Shown here piece by piece: positions 9,315 to 17,952 of a stretch of 64,000 nt of DNA. A program made the position numbers and the translations under genes. The notes under the pieces were generated by a model. That model was not told where the DNA came from. It worked only from the letters and a program-made list of their open reading frames with translations, and did not search any database. The stretch covers positions 1 to 64,000 of the forward strand of contig JACIYI010000012.1 in assembly GCA_014360005.1 (NCBI GenBank). The letters are read 5' to 3'. Numbering within the stretch: the stretch's first letter is position 1; the number at the start of each line of letters is the position of its first letter. The stretch comes from Candidatus Aminicenantota bacterium (GTDB taxonomy: Bacteria > Acidobacteriota > Aminicenantia > Aminicenantales > Saccharicenantaceae).

Positions 9315-10253
9315 ATGGATAAAGAGAAGGCAGCAAAAATTGTAGATTATGTAGTAACAACAACCAAGCCTCTCTGGGAGAAGTGGATCCATCTAAGTTA
9401 TAAGAATCTTGATGATATATTTTTAGCCCGCGCTTTTGAACAGGGCGGCTTCCAGGCAAATATTTTTTACGATATTCTCAGGAATAAAGGAATCGCCTCA
9501 ATCTCCTCTATCGGACAGATATTAAAAAACTATGAGGGTAGCCTTAAGTATTCAAGAGAGGAAAAGGGTGGATTGGAGACAGAATTTTATCAGGAATTGA
9601 GGATGGGGAAATATGGGGAAGAAGGGGTTAAGTTCTTTGAAAGCGTTGAAGAGTTCCTAAAAAACAGAAAGGGTCTTCCTGGCATGAATTTCTGGAGGCT
9701 AATCTGGTATATGCTGGTGGACTGTAATTATTTAAGGAAAAATTATCAGAGCAGTTTCAAGCATTACCTGAAAAGCAAATATTGCCAGTTTAAGAAGATA
9801 GATTACATTTCTGATGCGGATTTTTGTGGTCTTTCTGAAGAAGAATGGCAAAATTTTGTAAGAGAAACTAAGCCGTGGAGAGAACTGTGTGGAGTTGGGC
9901 CTAACGTCTTTGATTATATTGTTCGGGACATAGATGAATTCAGGTTTAATAGAGATACGTACAAACTTGATTCTGCTAACGACCATTTTTTCCGGGTTAC
10001 AGGAATTGCGGCCCTGGTCAATCTTAACGACAGAGATAGCGTCATTGAATTCTTAAAAGGCCTTAATTTGTCTCATCCCTACAAGATAAAAGAAATCAAT
10101 ACCGGCATATATGCTTATTGCTCAAGAACCGAAAAAAAGAATTTTGGCTTTTGCCTTGATAAGGCCAGGTGCCAGGAATGTGGGGTTAATGAATATTGCG
10201 AAAAAAATTTTTCGGAAATTGGACCTAAACTTCGGAAAAGAAAATGTGGGTAA
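9315..10253 (+). CDS. Endonuclease III-like HhH protein with Fe-S loop and altered active site
   Basis: I chose the ATG at 9315 because GGTGGAGG lies 5 bases ahead; a TTG at 9264 would add 17 residues. The 312-aa product resembles the HhH-GPD glycosylase superfamily in its C-terminal half. A helix-hairpin-helix LCGVGPNVFDY lies at about 192-201, followed by SANDHFFRVTG (220-230), which matches the VDTHIFRV segment of Nth. A C-x5-C-x2-C-x5-C loop at Cys280, 286, 289 and 295 matches the FCL [4Fe-4S] loop of Nth/MutY (usually C-x6-C-x2-C-x5-C). The catalytic lysine of Nth is Asn197 here and the catalytic Asp position reads Asn222 or, shifted by one, Asp223. The N-terminal 180 residues are less clear. 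It could be a monofunctional glycosylase, or a DNA-binding derivative without lyase activity. Located in the accessory region. Confidence 0.6.
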   Translation: MDKEKAAKIVDYVVTTTKPLWEKWIHLSYKNLDDIFLARAFEQGGFQANIFYDILRNKGIASISSIGQILKNYEGSLKYSREEKGGLETEFYQELRMGKYGEEGVKFFESVEEFLKNRKGLPGMNFWRLIWYMLVDCNYLRKNYQSSFKHYLKSKYCQFKKIDYISDADFCGLSEEEWQNFVRETKPWRELCGVGPNVFDYIVRDIDEFRFNRDTYKLDSANDHFFRVTGIAALVNLNDRDSVIEFLKGLNLSHPYKIKEINTGIYAYCSRTEKKNFGFCLDKARCQECGVNEYCEKNFSEIGPKLRKRKCG

Positions 10254-10288
10254 TGGAAATTGGAAATTGGATCGCTCACAGCTGTCGG

Positions 10289-10505
10289 AGAAGCTGGAGG
10301 CGGACCTCAGCATCGGTTCTATCAAGGTTGAGCCACTTGCTCCGCAGGATGCACTGCTTTATCTCGGCGGTCGCAGCCTGGCCACCAAACTTTTTTACGA
10401 CCGCATTGACCCGAAGGCCGACCCCCTGGGGCCGGGCAACATCATCGTGATTGCCACCTCGCCGCTGGTCGGCTCACAGGAGCCGGCTGCCGCCCGCGGA
10501 CATAA
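10289..10505 (+). pseudogene. Duplicated 5' fragment of the AOR gene
   Basis: About 217 bases closely repeat bases 11235 to about 11450, the beginning of the intact AOR gene. Translated, the fragment reads GSIKVEPLAPQ, then LATKLFYDRIDPK and LGPGNIIVIATSPLVGSQ, in the same frame as AOR residues about 11-80, then breaks off into GLIN and a stop at 10519-10521. It lacks the AOR start region and everything downstream. Substitutions are spread along it, so it is not recent. It sits where AT-rich accessory DNA meets GC-rich DNA. Confidence 0.85.
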
Positions 10506-10527
10506 AGGACTGATTAATTAGCCGAAC

Positions 10528-10953
10528 TCACTCCGCAATTTTCAGCTTAAATCTGAGCCTTAGATAGGGGAAAAGACCAAACTTTCCTGTAACAAAGTTA
10601 AAAATATAGAGCCTTTGGCTATTATCTATTTTCATTTTAAGCGTCGGTTTATCGGGGATATTTTTTTCTAACATGCCCCCACCGCCGACATAATCAATCC
10701 GTTCGCCCATTATTAGGCACAAGACTTTTTTCCCTTTTATTATCTTAAGATAACATGCTGTTGAATCCCGACTCTTGACGAATTCAAGATTATAAGTGCC
10801 CTTTTCTATAACCGTGTCTTCCCACGTTAATCGGCATGGAATCTGGACTCTCTCAAACTTCCCAATATCTACCATCTGGGCTTGAACGGGAAAAACCAAC
10901 CCCCAAAATAATACTATCATAAAAATGGGAACCAAGCCTTTTTCACGGCGCAT
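10528..10953 (-). CDS. Secreted protein of unknown function
   Basis: The 141-residue product begins with a signal peptide (hydrophobic stretch about 8-22, ending FPVQAQ) and then a soluble domain rich in beta-strand-like alternation, with KGTYNLEFVKS and KPTLKMKIDNSQRLYIF segments. I do not recognise a family. It stands alone between the AOR fragment and the intact AOR gene and is read towards the fragment. A GGAGG-like site (reverse strand, about 10963-10968) precedes the ATG. The clear signal peptide and codon pattern make a real gene likely. Confidence 0.6.
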   Translation of the reverse strand: MRREKGLVPIFMIVLFWGLVFPVQAQMVDIGKFERVQIPCRLTWEDTVIEKGTYNLEFVKSRDSTACYLKIIKGKKVLCLIMGERIDYVGGGGMLEKNIPDKPTLKMKIDNSQRLYIFNFVTGKFGLFPYLRLRFKLKIAE

Positions 10954-11205
10954 GGTTTTCTCCCTCCTTCTAAGGATTAAAACTGCTATTAGATGTACGA
11001 TTTTTTGTTATTGAAGAAGGTCAAGGATAAGAAGATAATTTTAATTCCCCTTCCTGAAAACAGGTTATCCATATTTATTTTGGGAGCCAAGAGGATTATT
11101 GTCAGGATAAAGTTAATCTGATATTTTAATGGCAGTACAATTAAGAGCTATTTTCCCGAATTATTAGAATTGAGTTAACGAAATATCTTAATAAAAGAGG
11201 AATGG

Positions 11206-13080
11206 ATGGCTATAGCGGGATATCATAACAGGGTGCTGGAGGTGGACCTCAGCACCGGGTCCATCAAGGTTGAGCCGCTTGCTCCGCAGTTTGCTCTGCA
11301 TTACCTCGGCGGTCGCGGCCTGGCCACCAAACTTTTCTACGACCGCATTGACCCGAAGACTGACCCGCTGGGGCCCGGCAACATCGTGGTGATTGCCACC
11401 TCACCGCTGGTCGGCTCGCAGGCGCCCACTTCAGCTCGCGGCCACATGGTCTACAAATCGCCGCTTACCGGCTACATCGGCACTTCCAACTCGGGCGGCG
11501 CCTGGGCGCACACCTTCAAAGCCGCCGGCTACGACGCCATCGTCATCCGCGGCCGCGCCCCGCATCCGGTCTTTATTGACATCAGCCCGGAAAAAGTGGA
11601 AATCAAGGACGCCAGCCACCTCTGGGGAAAAACCACCCACGAGGCCACTGACATCCTCACGGCTGAAAGCCGCCCGGGCGATCCCTACCGCGCTCTGGTC
11701 ATCGGGCCGGCTGGCGAAAATCTGGTGCTCTATGCGGCTGTGGCCAACGAAAAAAACCGCGTTTACGGCCGCTGCGGTCCGGGAGCGGTTTTTGGCAGCA
11801 AAAACCTCAAGGGCATCCGCGTGCGCGGCAAAGAAAAAATTGCCGTGGCTGATGAAGCCCGCTACCGGGCCGGCCTGGAACAGTCGCTCTACCTGATGAA
11901 ACAGGCGCCTATCACCAAGCGGCTGCTGCGCGAGCTCGGCACCTCGGGCCTCATCCTGCTCATCAACCTCATCAACATGCTGCCGCACCGCAATTTCCAG
12001 GATGTGGAGCACGACGAGGAGAAGGTGGAGCGGATATCGGGTGAAGCCATCGCCCACAACTACCTGGAAAAGGCTGGCTCCTGCTACCTCTGTCCCATCG
12101 GCTGCCAGCGCCACACCCGGGTTAAGGGGCCCGATGGCAGCGAGCGCCGCGGCGAGGGTCCCGAGTATGAAACCACCGTACTCATGGGACCGGTTTGCGA
12201 CATCTACGACCTGGATTACATCATCCGAGCCAATTATCTCTGCAACGAGCTCGGCCTGGACACCATCTCCTTCGGCGGGACCGTGGCCTGCGCCATGGAG
12301 CTTTACGAGAAAGGTTACCTGACGAACGAGCAGACGTACGGCCTGGAGCTGCGCTTCGGCCGCGGGGAGCTTCTGGAAAAGCTGGTGGAGCTTACGGCTT
12401 ACCGGCAGGGTGTTGGCGCGCTGCTGGCTGACGGCTCTTACCGGCTGGCGCAGCGGGTGGGCCATCCCGAGCTGGCCATGCAGGTCAAGAAGCTGGAAAT
12501 CCCGGGCTATGACCCGCGGGCTTCCTACGCTCAGGCCTTGGGCTACATGACCTCACCGACCGGCGCCTGCCATCTGCGCGGGGGCTATGCGGTGTCGCTG
12601 GCTTTCTTCGGCGGGACTCGCGAAATACCGCGCTTCAGCCTGATTCAATCGCCGATTGCCATCCGCAACATGCAGAACACCGGCATCCTGCAGGATAGCC
12701 TGGGGGTCTGCCGTTTCACTGGGTTTGCTTTTTCGGTGGAGCCCTGGGCCAGGATGGTAAGCGGTATTACCGGTCAGGATTTTTCCACCGCCCGCCTGGA
12801 AGAAATTGCCAACCGCGTTGCCGCCCTGGAGCGGCTTTTCAACCTGGAGGCGGGCCTCAACCCGGAGGAAGAAGATCTGCTGCCCATGCGCTTTGCTGAA
12901 ATTCCCATTATGGCTGAGGGGAAGCCGAGGGCAATCACGCGCGAAAACATGCTGCAGATGCGGCGCGATTATTACCGGGCCCGCGGCTGGAACGACGACG
13001 GCCGGCTGAGCAAGGAGCTGCTGCGCAGGCTTCAGATAGAGCGCAGGAAAGCTGAGGGGCAGGCTGAGCAGGAGGTTTGA
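11206..13080 (+). CDS. Tungsten/molybdenum-pterin aldehyde ferredoxin oxidoreductase family protein
   Basis: AOR-family enzyme, 624 aa, about the usual length, oxidising aldehydes to carboxylic acids with ferredoxin as electron acceptor in the cytoplasm. The N-terminal domain has the conserved pattern YLGGRGLATKLFYD...GPGN and SGGAWAHTFKAAGYDAIVI; the [4Fe-4S] ligands are Cys293, Cys296, Cys300 (CYLCPIGC) and Cys502 in LGVCRF. The start ATG at 11206 follows AAAGAGGAA; another ATG at 11202 is out of frame. The class II aldolase gene follows after a single base, so the two are co-transcribed. Substrate cannot be read from sequence; the neighbours suggest lactaldehyde or another short aldehyde. 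A degraded copy of its 5' end lies about 0.9 kb upstream. Confidence 0.92.
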   Translation: MAIAGYHNRVLEVDLSTGSIKVEPLAPQFALHYLGGRGLATKLFYDRIDPKTDPLGPGNIVVIATSPLVGSQAPTSARGHMVYKSPLTGYIGTSNSGGAWAHTFKAAGYDAIVIRGRAPHPVFIDISPEKVEIKDASHLWGKTTHEATDILTAESRPGDPYRALVIGPAGENLVLYAAVANEKNRVYGRCGPGAVFGSKNLKGIRVRGKEKIAVADEARYRAGLEQSLYLMKQAPITKRLLRELGTSGLILLINLINMLPHRNFQDVEHDEEKVERISGEAIAHNYLEKAGSCYLCPIGCQRHTRVKGPDGSERRGEGPEYETTVLMGPVCDIYDLDYIIRANYLCNELGLDTISFGGTVACAMELYEKGYLTNEQTYGLELRFGRGELLEKLVELTAYRQGVGALLADGSYRLAQRVGHPELAMQVKKLEIPGYDPRASYAQALGYMTSPTGACHLRGGYAVSLAFFGGTREIPRFSLIQSPIAIRNMQNTGILQDSLGVCRFTGFAFSVEPWARMVSGITGQDFSTARLEEIANRVAALERLFNLEAGLNPEEEDLLPMRFAEIPIMAEGKPRAITRENMLQMRRDYYRARGWNDDGRLSKELLRRLQIERRKAEGQAEQEV

Positions 13081-13081
13081 G

Positions 13082-14470
13082 ATGGCACCAAGGAAATGGC
13101 AGACCAGCGAGGAAGTTTACCGGCTGTTCCAGGCTATCGGCCGGGCTTCGCTTCTTTACGACATTCAGGACAGCCACAGCGGCAACATGGCCATGCGCTG
13201 GCGGAGTCCGGAAGGCGAGGAGATGGTGGTCATAACGGCTACGGGTTCGCAGAAAGGCGACCTGGAGCCCAACCACCTGTGCTATCTGTCGGCGGCTGAA
13301 ACCGATTTTGGCTACTACAAAGCTTCATCCGAGACCGACATCCACGTGAAAATTCTGAGCCTGCCGGGCACGCAGGCTTCCATGCATGCCCACTGCAAGG
13401 AGCTGGTTATGGCCACGCTTGATGACCAGCCGACGCCCAAGAGGCCCGGGCCGTTTGTGCCGGTTGACCCGCTGGCTTTTTATCATTTAGGGGCGGAAAT
13501 TCCGGTGGACTGGTTTGCTGTGCCCAGCGGTTCGCCGGAGATGGCCAAGGTTATACCGGCGCGGCTGGCGGAGCATCCACTGACCATCATCTACGGGCAC
13601 GGAGCGATGACACGGGGGCGGACGCTGAAGGAAGCTTTTTTCAATTTGTGCCTGGCAAATAATGCCGGCTATGTGGTGCGGCTTATGGAAAGGCAGAACC
13701 GGGAGTTGAGGCGGACGGTGGAGAATCAGGCTGGCGTTAAGAGTGAGGCGAGGGAGAAAGCTAAAATAGACATTGAAGCCTTGAGAGCCAGCATCAAAGC
13801 TGACCCGGGCAGCTATTTTCATTTTAAGCCGGCGCCTTACAACGTGGAAATTGACGGCCGCTGCGATTTCCCGGAAGAGGATGAGATTTTGAAGGAATTC
13901 CGGAAGGCCGGGAACCGGCTGTTTGAGTCGCGGCTTTCGCCGTTCCATACGGGGTCGATGTCGGTGCGCGGAGTGGATTATTTGCTGTATGCGCCGCAGG
14001 CGGCCATGCCCTATGAGGTGGGAGGGCCGCTGCTTAAGCTGCCGCTGGCGCCAGGGGCGGGCGATGACTTTGAGCTGGTGCTTCACAAGAAAATTTACGC
14101 TGAGAGCGATTTTCAGACCATCATCCACGCCTATGTGCCGGAGGCTGAGGCTCACAGCCATTTTGTTTACCCAGGCGAGGAACGGCCGATTGAGCGCATC
14201 ATTCCGGTTGACGCCGAGGGCAGCTTCCTGTATCTGGTCATTCCGGTGGTCGGGCCCAGGGTAAAAGACGAGGAGCTTATCCGTCTGCTTCATGATTATA
14301 AAGTGGTGGTAGTGAGGGGCGGCGGGGTCTGGGCCGTGGGGGGACAATCGCTGTCGGAGGCCTTGCATCATCCGTCGTCGCTGCGCGAAATATGTCTTTA
14401 CAGGATTGCGGCTGTGGAGCGGGGGTTAGATCTGCGGAAGATGGAGCCGGAAAAAGCCCGCCGCTGGTAA
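13082..14470 (+). CDS. Tandem class II aldolase/adducin-family protein
   Basis: The 462-aa product holds two class II aldolase (fuculose-phosphate aldolase/adducin) domains in a row. Domain 1 (about 1-210) keeps the phosphate-binding SGNMAMR, the metal-binding HAHCKE and IIYGHGAMTRGRTLKEAF. Domain 2 (about 235-450) has HTGSMSVRG and HAYVPEAEAHSHF but ends in VVVRGGGVWAVGG, where the last metal His is missing, so it is probably structural or has a changed site. Single-domain members are about 200-230 aa, so this is a fusion of a duplicated gene. It lies one base behind the AOR gene. An L-fuculose- or rhamnulose-phosphate-like aldol cleavage giving lactaldehyde would feed the AOR and Lut proteins; that substrate is inferred. 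Confidence 0.82.
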   Translation: MAPRKWQTSEEVYRLFQAIGRASLLYDIQDSHSGNMAMRWRSPEGEEMVVITATGSQKGDLEPNHLCYLSAAETDFGYYKASSETDIHVKILSLPGTQASMHAHCKELVMATLDDQPTPKRPGPFVPVDPLAFYHLGAEIPVDWFAVPSGSPEMAKVIPARLAEHPLTIIYGHGAMTRGRTLKEAFFNLCLANNAGYVVRLMERQNRELRRTVENQAGVKSEAREKAKIDIEALRASIKADPGSYFHFKPAPYNVEIDGRCDFPEEDEILKEFRKAGNRLFESRLSPFHTGSMSVRGVDYLLYAPQAAMPYEVGGPLLKLPLAPGAGDDFELVLHKKIYAESDFQTIIHAYVPEAEAHSHFVYPGEERPIERIIPVDAEGSFLYLVIPVVGPRVKDEELIRLLHDYKVVVVRGGGVWAVGGQSLSEALHHPSSLREICLYRIAAVERGLDLRKMEPEKARRW

Positions 14471-14605
14471 ACAACCCGGAGAATGGACTTGACCTGCAAA
14501 TACCGAGAAGAAGCAGGGAAAAATCAGGATAAAATCAAACCTGGAGCCGGCTAAACCGACTAAAAATAAGAAAAGCTCTATCATCGACATAGTTTCTGGA
14601 GAGAA

Positions 14606-15235
14606 ATGACGATGGTTGAAAAACTGACACAGCGTTTCAAGGAAAAAGCTGAGGCTGTATCGGCTGAGGTGTTCACGGCGCCAAGCCTGGACAAAGCGCT
14701 GGAGAAGGCCATCGGGTGGCTGCGCAAAGAAAAGAAGATAAAAATCACGGCCGACGATAAGCTGGCCGGGATGCTGACGGCCCGGGGCAGCGAAGGTTTC
14801 AGCCTGGCCTTTCCGGAGAGGCCGGAACAATTCGCCGAGCTGCAGGCGGCACTAGTGGAAGCGGATTTTGGGGTGGCTGAGACCGGCACCCTGGTCCACC
14901 TGGACGCCACGCCAAGGGACCTCTGGCGCTGGACGTTGCCAGAAAATTGCCTGGCCTTCATTGACCGGCGCAAAATCACCGCCAACATGGAAGAGCTGCT
15001 GGAAGCTTTCAATACCTACCTGTCATCGGCGGGAGCGGGGGGAGCGGGGGGAACGGCGGAAGGAGAGAGCGGAAGGGGTACTGGAGGAGCCGGTGGAATG
15101 GAAGGCGAGGGCCGCGCAGTCAACGAGGTCAAACAGATTTCCTTCGTAACCGGTCCCAGCCGCACGGCTGACATCGAGGGCCAGTTAGAGCTCGGAGTGC
15201 ACGGGCCGCTGCGCCTCCTGATTTTTATCTACTAA
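14606..15235 (+). CDS. lutC: LutC-like LUD-domain protein
   Basis: LUD-domain protein of the LutC/YkgG family, 209 aa, part of the LutABC-type L-lactate oxidation machinery. The family signature is visible in FGVAETGTLVHLD and in FVTGPSRTADIE...LELGVHGP near the C terminus. A ribosome site GGAGAG precedes ATG 14606. Residues about 141-170 are a Gly/Glu/Ser-rich insertion (GAGGAGGTAEGESGRG and on) in the middle of the LUD domain, where family members usually have a short loop. The stop codon TAA shares its last bases with the left end of the repeat element that follows. Its partners LutB and LutA are fused and lie 2.7 kb downstream, separated by hcp. Confidence 0.82.
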   Translation: MTMVEKLTQRFKEKAEAVSAEVFTAPSLDKALEKAIGWLRKEKKIKITADDKLAGMLTARGSEGFSLAFPERPEQFAELQAALVEADFGVAETGTLVHLDATPRDLWRWTLPENCLAFIDRRKITANMEELLEAFNTYLSSAGAGGAGGTAEGESGRGTGGAGGMEGEGRAVNEVKQISFVTGPSRTADIEGQLELGVHGPLRLLIFIY

Positions 15236-15706
15236 AAATCGGGACACCCTACATTTTTCCGATTTTTCTTAGGAAATAAATCGGGACACCGTAGATTTTT
15301 CCGATTTTTTTGGGAAGGATGGGGTTCAGCCGAGATATTCATTCTTCTGGCCAATTTTTTTACTTCTGGCCAATTTATTTTATTGTTAAGAGGTGCCGTG
15401 GGGTGTTCTCATGACCATGGACAGAGGCGGTTGTTCTATAGCTGAAGTCAAAAGAGCAAAGCGAGGATGCCGAAAGAAATAGCGTAGATAATCAGGCATG
15501 GCCTGTCTTTCGTTTCTCCCCAGTTGATTTTAGGTATGGTATACGCCAAACAAAATAAAATAAGCCCGGTCTTTTTTCGAGAGTTGAGGATTGGGGAAGG
15601 AGGTAACGTAAAATCTAATCAGGCATGGTGAAGTTTTCGCCATTTTGCAAGCACCCCTTGGGGAGAGCATGAAAAAATCGGAAAAATGTAGGGTGACGCG
15701 ATTTTT
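15234..15706. mobile_element. MITE-like element, copy 1 (left of hcp)
   Basis: The 473-base stretch begins at 15234-15267 with a unit of the form AAAAATCGG...CCGATTTTT containing GGGACACCCTA, followed by a second similar unit at 15278-15309, and ends at 15672-15706 with the same unit inverted. The interior matches copy 2 (17449-17905) along its length with scattered differences, for example AGGATTGGG, AATCAGGCATGG and TGAAGTTTTC tracts in the same order. No transposase gene and no convincing target-site duplication are seen. It has the build of a non-autonomous element or a large paired REP. It begins exactly at the lutC stop codon. Confidence 0.7.
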
Positions 15707-15793
15707 GAGGTATAATAATTCTAACTTTGTGATCGGCCTGGATATTTTGTCCGATGGACAAGAGGGCAAAAATTCTTAGGGAAGGAGATTCAG

Positions 15794-17440
15794 ATGAGCA
15801 TGTTTTGTTTCCAGTGTCAGGAAGTATTGAATAATAAGGGCTGCACTAAAATCGGGGTCTGCGGGAAAACCTCTGACGTGGCCAACCTGCAGGATCTTCT
15901 TATTTACAGCCTGAAAGCGATTTCGCTCTTAAATCAAAAGGCGCGGGAAAAAGGCTTGAACCACGAAAAAACAGACCGCTTTCTGATAGAGGGGCTGTTC
16001 TCTACTGTCACCAACGTCAATTTTGACCGGAATTTCTTCCTGGAAAGAATCAAGCAGGCCGTGGCTCTGAGGGACGAAATAAAAGGCGAGCTCAAGAAGG
16101 CCGGGGTTGACGTGGCCGCCTATGAGAAGATAAAAGCCATCTCCTGGACTTACAGCTCAGATGCGGACCTGGAGGCCGTGGCTCCTGGGGTGGGAGTCCT
16201 GGCCACACCGGACGAGGACAAGCGGTCGCTCCGCGAACTGGTTATCTACGGGCTCAAGGGGATTGCCGCCTATGCCTTCCATGCTTACCAGCTGGGTTAC
16301 AGGGATGAAGGGATATTCGAGTTCGTGGAAAAGGCACTGGCGGCCACCCTGGACGAAAGCCTGAGTGTCGAGGAGCTCGTGGCCCTGGTTCTGGAGACGG
16401 GTAAGTACGGCGTGGAAACTATGGCTCTTCTGGACAAGGCCAACACTTCAACCTACGGGCACCCGGAAATAACTAAGGTTGATATCGGGGTCCGCAATAA
16501 TCCGGGCATCTTGATTAGCGGGCATGACTTGAAGGATATGGAGGAGTTGCTGGAGCAGACGGCCGGGACCGGCGTGGACGTTTACACTCACGGCGAGATG
16601 CTGCCGGCCCAGTATTACCCGGCTTTCAAAAAACACCCGCACTTTGCCGGGAACTACGGTAGTTCCTGGTGGCTGCAGTGGAAGGAATTTGAGACTTTTA
16701 AGGGGCCGATTTTGATGACTACTAACTGCCTGATGCCGCCGCGCGAATCGTACAAGGACAGGGTTTACACGACGGGTGTGGTCGGGTTCAGCGGGCTGAT
16801 GCACATCCCGGAAGGAGCGGATGGCAAGAAGGATTTTTCGGAAATCATCGAACACGCCAAGAAATGCCGGCCGCCGGTGGAGATCGAGAAGGGAGAAATC
16901 GTCGGTGGATTTGCTCATCACCAGGTGATGCAGCTGGCCGACAAGGTGGTCGAGGCGGTTAAGAGCGGGGCCATCAGGCGGTTTTTTGTGATGGCCGGGT
17001 GCGACGGCCGGATGAAGAGCCGAGAATATTACACCGAGTTTGCCAAGGCCCTGCCCAAGGACACGGTAATTCTTACGGCTGGGTGTGCTAAGTACCGCTA
17101 CAACAAGCTGGGACTGGGAGATATCGGTGGCATTCCACGGGTGCTGGACGCCGGGCAGTGCAACGATTCGTACTCGCTGGCGGTGATTGCCCTGAAACTC
17201 AAGGAAGTGTTCGGGCTGGATGACGTCAACAAGCTGCCGATTTCCTACAACATCGCCTGGTATGAACAGAAAGCGGTCATCGTGCTGCTGGCCTTGCTGT
17301 ATCTCGGGGTGAAGAATATCCACCTGGGGCCGACGCTTCCGGCCTTCCTGTCGCCGAACGTGGCCAGGGTGCTGGTGGAAAAATTCGGAATTGCTGGTGT
17401 GGGCACGGTTGAGGGCGATTTGAAGCTTTTCCTGGGTTAA
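15794..17440 (+). CDS. hcp: Hydroxylamine reductase / hybrid-cluster protein
   Basis: Hybrid-cluster (prismane) protein, 548 aa, cytoplasmic; the family reduces hydroxylamine to ammonia in vitro and protects against nitric oxide in vivo. The N-terminal cluster motif is Cys5-x2-Cys8-x8-Cys17-x5-Cys23, the strict-anaerobe spacing. Hybrid-cluster ligands are recognisable in [50 protein letters not shown] and [11 protein letters not shown] good GGAAGGAG site precedes ATG 15794. The gene is flanked on both sides by copies of the same element and sits between lutC and the lutAB fusion, so it looks like an inserted cassette. Its electron-donor partner Hcr is not in the window. Confidence 0.95.
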   Translation: MSMFCFQCQEVLNNKGCTKIGVCGKTSDVANLQDLLIYSLKAISLLNQKAREKGLNHEKTDRFLIEGLFSTVTNVNFDRNFFLERIKQAVALRDEIKGELKKAGVDVAAYEKIKAISWTYSSDADLEAVAPGVGVLATPDEDKRSLRELVIYGLKGIAAYAFHAYQLGYRDEGIFEFVEKALAATLDESLSVEELVALVLETGKYGVETMALLDKANTSTYGHPEITKVDIGVRNNPGILISGHDLKDMEELLEQTAGTGVDVYTHGEMLPAQYYPAFKKHPHFAGNYGSSWWLQWKEFETFKGPILMTTNCLMPPRESYKDRVYTTGVVGFSGLMHIPEGADGKKDFSEIIEHAKKCRPPVEIEKGEIVGGFAHHQVMQLADKVVEAVKSGAIRRFFVMAGCDGRMKSREYYTEFAKALPKDTVILTAGCAKYRYNKLGLGDIGGIPRVLDAGQCNDSYSLAVIALKLKEVFGLDDVNKLPISYNIAWYEQKAVIVLLALLYLGVKNIHLGPTLPAFLSPNVARVLVEKFGIAGVGTVEGDLKLFLG

Positions 17441-17448
17441 AAATCGGT

Positions 17449-17905
17449 AAAAATCGGGACACCCTAGATTTTTCCGATTTTTCTTGGGGAATAAATCGGG
17501 ACGCCGTAGATTTTTCCGATTTTTTTGGGAAAGAATCTGGTTCACCTGCGATTTTCATCCTTCTGACCAATATTAAATCATTGTTTTAAGGGCTGATGTC
17601 TGTTCTCCTGACCATGGTTAGGGGCGCTTGTTCTTAAGCCTAGATCAAAAGAGTGAAGCCAAAGAAGCAAAAAGATAGCTATGGTAAATCAGGCGAAATC
17701 TGTCTTTCGTTGCCCGCAATTGATTATGGATATGAGATGTGCCTGATAAAATAAAATAAGGCTCGGTCTTTTTTCGAAGGTTGAGGATTGGGCAAGAAGA
17801 CAGCGCAAAATCCTATCAGGCATGGTGAAGTTTTCCCCATACTTCAAGTGTGCTTCGAAGGCTGTGTGAAAAAAATCGGAAAAATGTAGGGTGTCCCGAT
17901 TTTTT
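17449..17905. mobile_element. MITE-like element, copy 2 (right of hcp)
   Basis: The 457-base stretch has the same plan as copy 1: a direct pair of AAATCGG...CCGATTTTT units at 17449-17482 and 17493-17526, and an inverted unit at 17871-17905. The outer inverted units are almost perfect reverse complements over about 34 bases. A partial extra AAAAATCGG tract at 17439-17447 overlaps the hcp stop codon. The interior resembles copy 1 throughout (GCTCGGTCTTTTTTCGA, GGATTGGG, CAGGCATGGTGAAGTTTTC). It has the same orientation as copy 1, so hcp lies between two direct repeats. Confidence 0.7.
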
Positions 17906-17952
17906 GGTAGTGGTAAAATATATCCCTGAACGAAAAGATTCTGGAGAGAAAA

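Noticed and set aside
11431-12465. Long antisense frame inside the AOR gene
   Set aside because: High GC content gives long shadow frames; the sense frame has all AOR motifs.
15530-15769. Minus-strand open frames in both hcp-flanking elements (15530-15769 and 17689-18159)
   Set aside because: They run out of the element in different frames and the encoded peptides do not keep one shared frame between copies, so they look non-coding.
17449-17526. Left-end palindromes behind hcp taken as a simple terminator
   Set aside because: They could end transcription, but the same units recur inverted at the far end and in copy 1, which a simple terminator does not explain.
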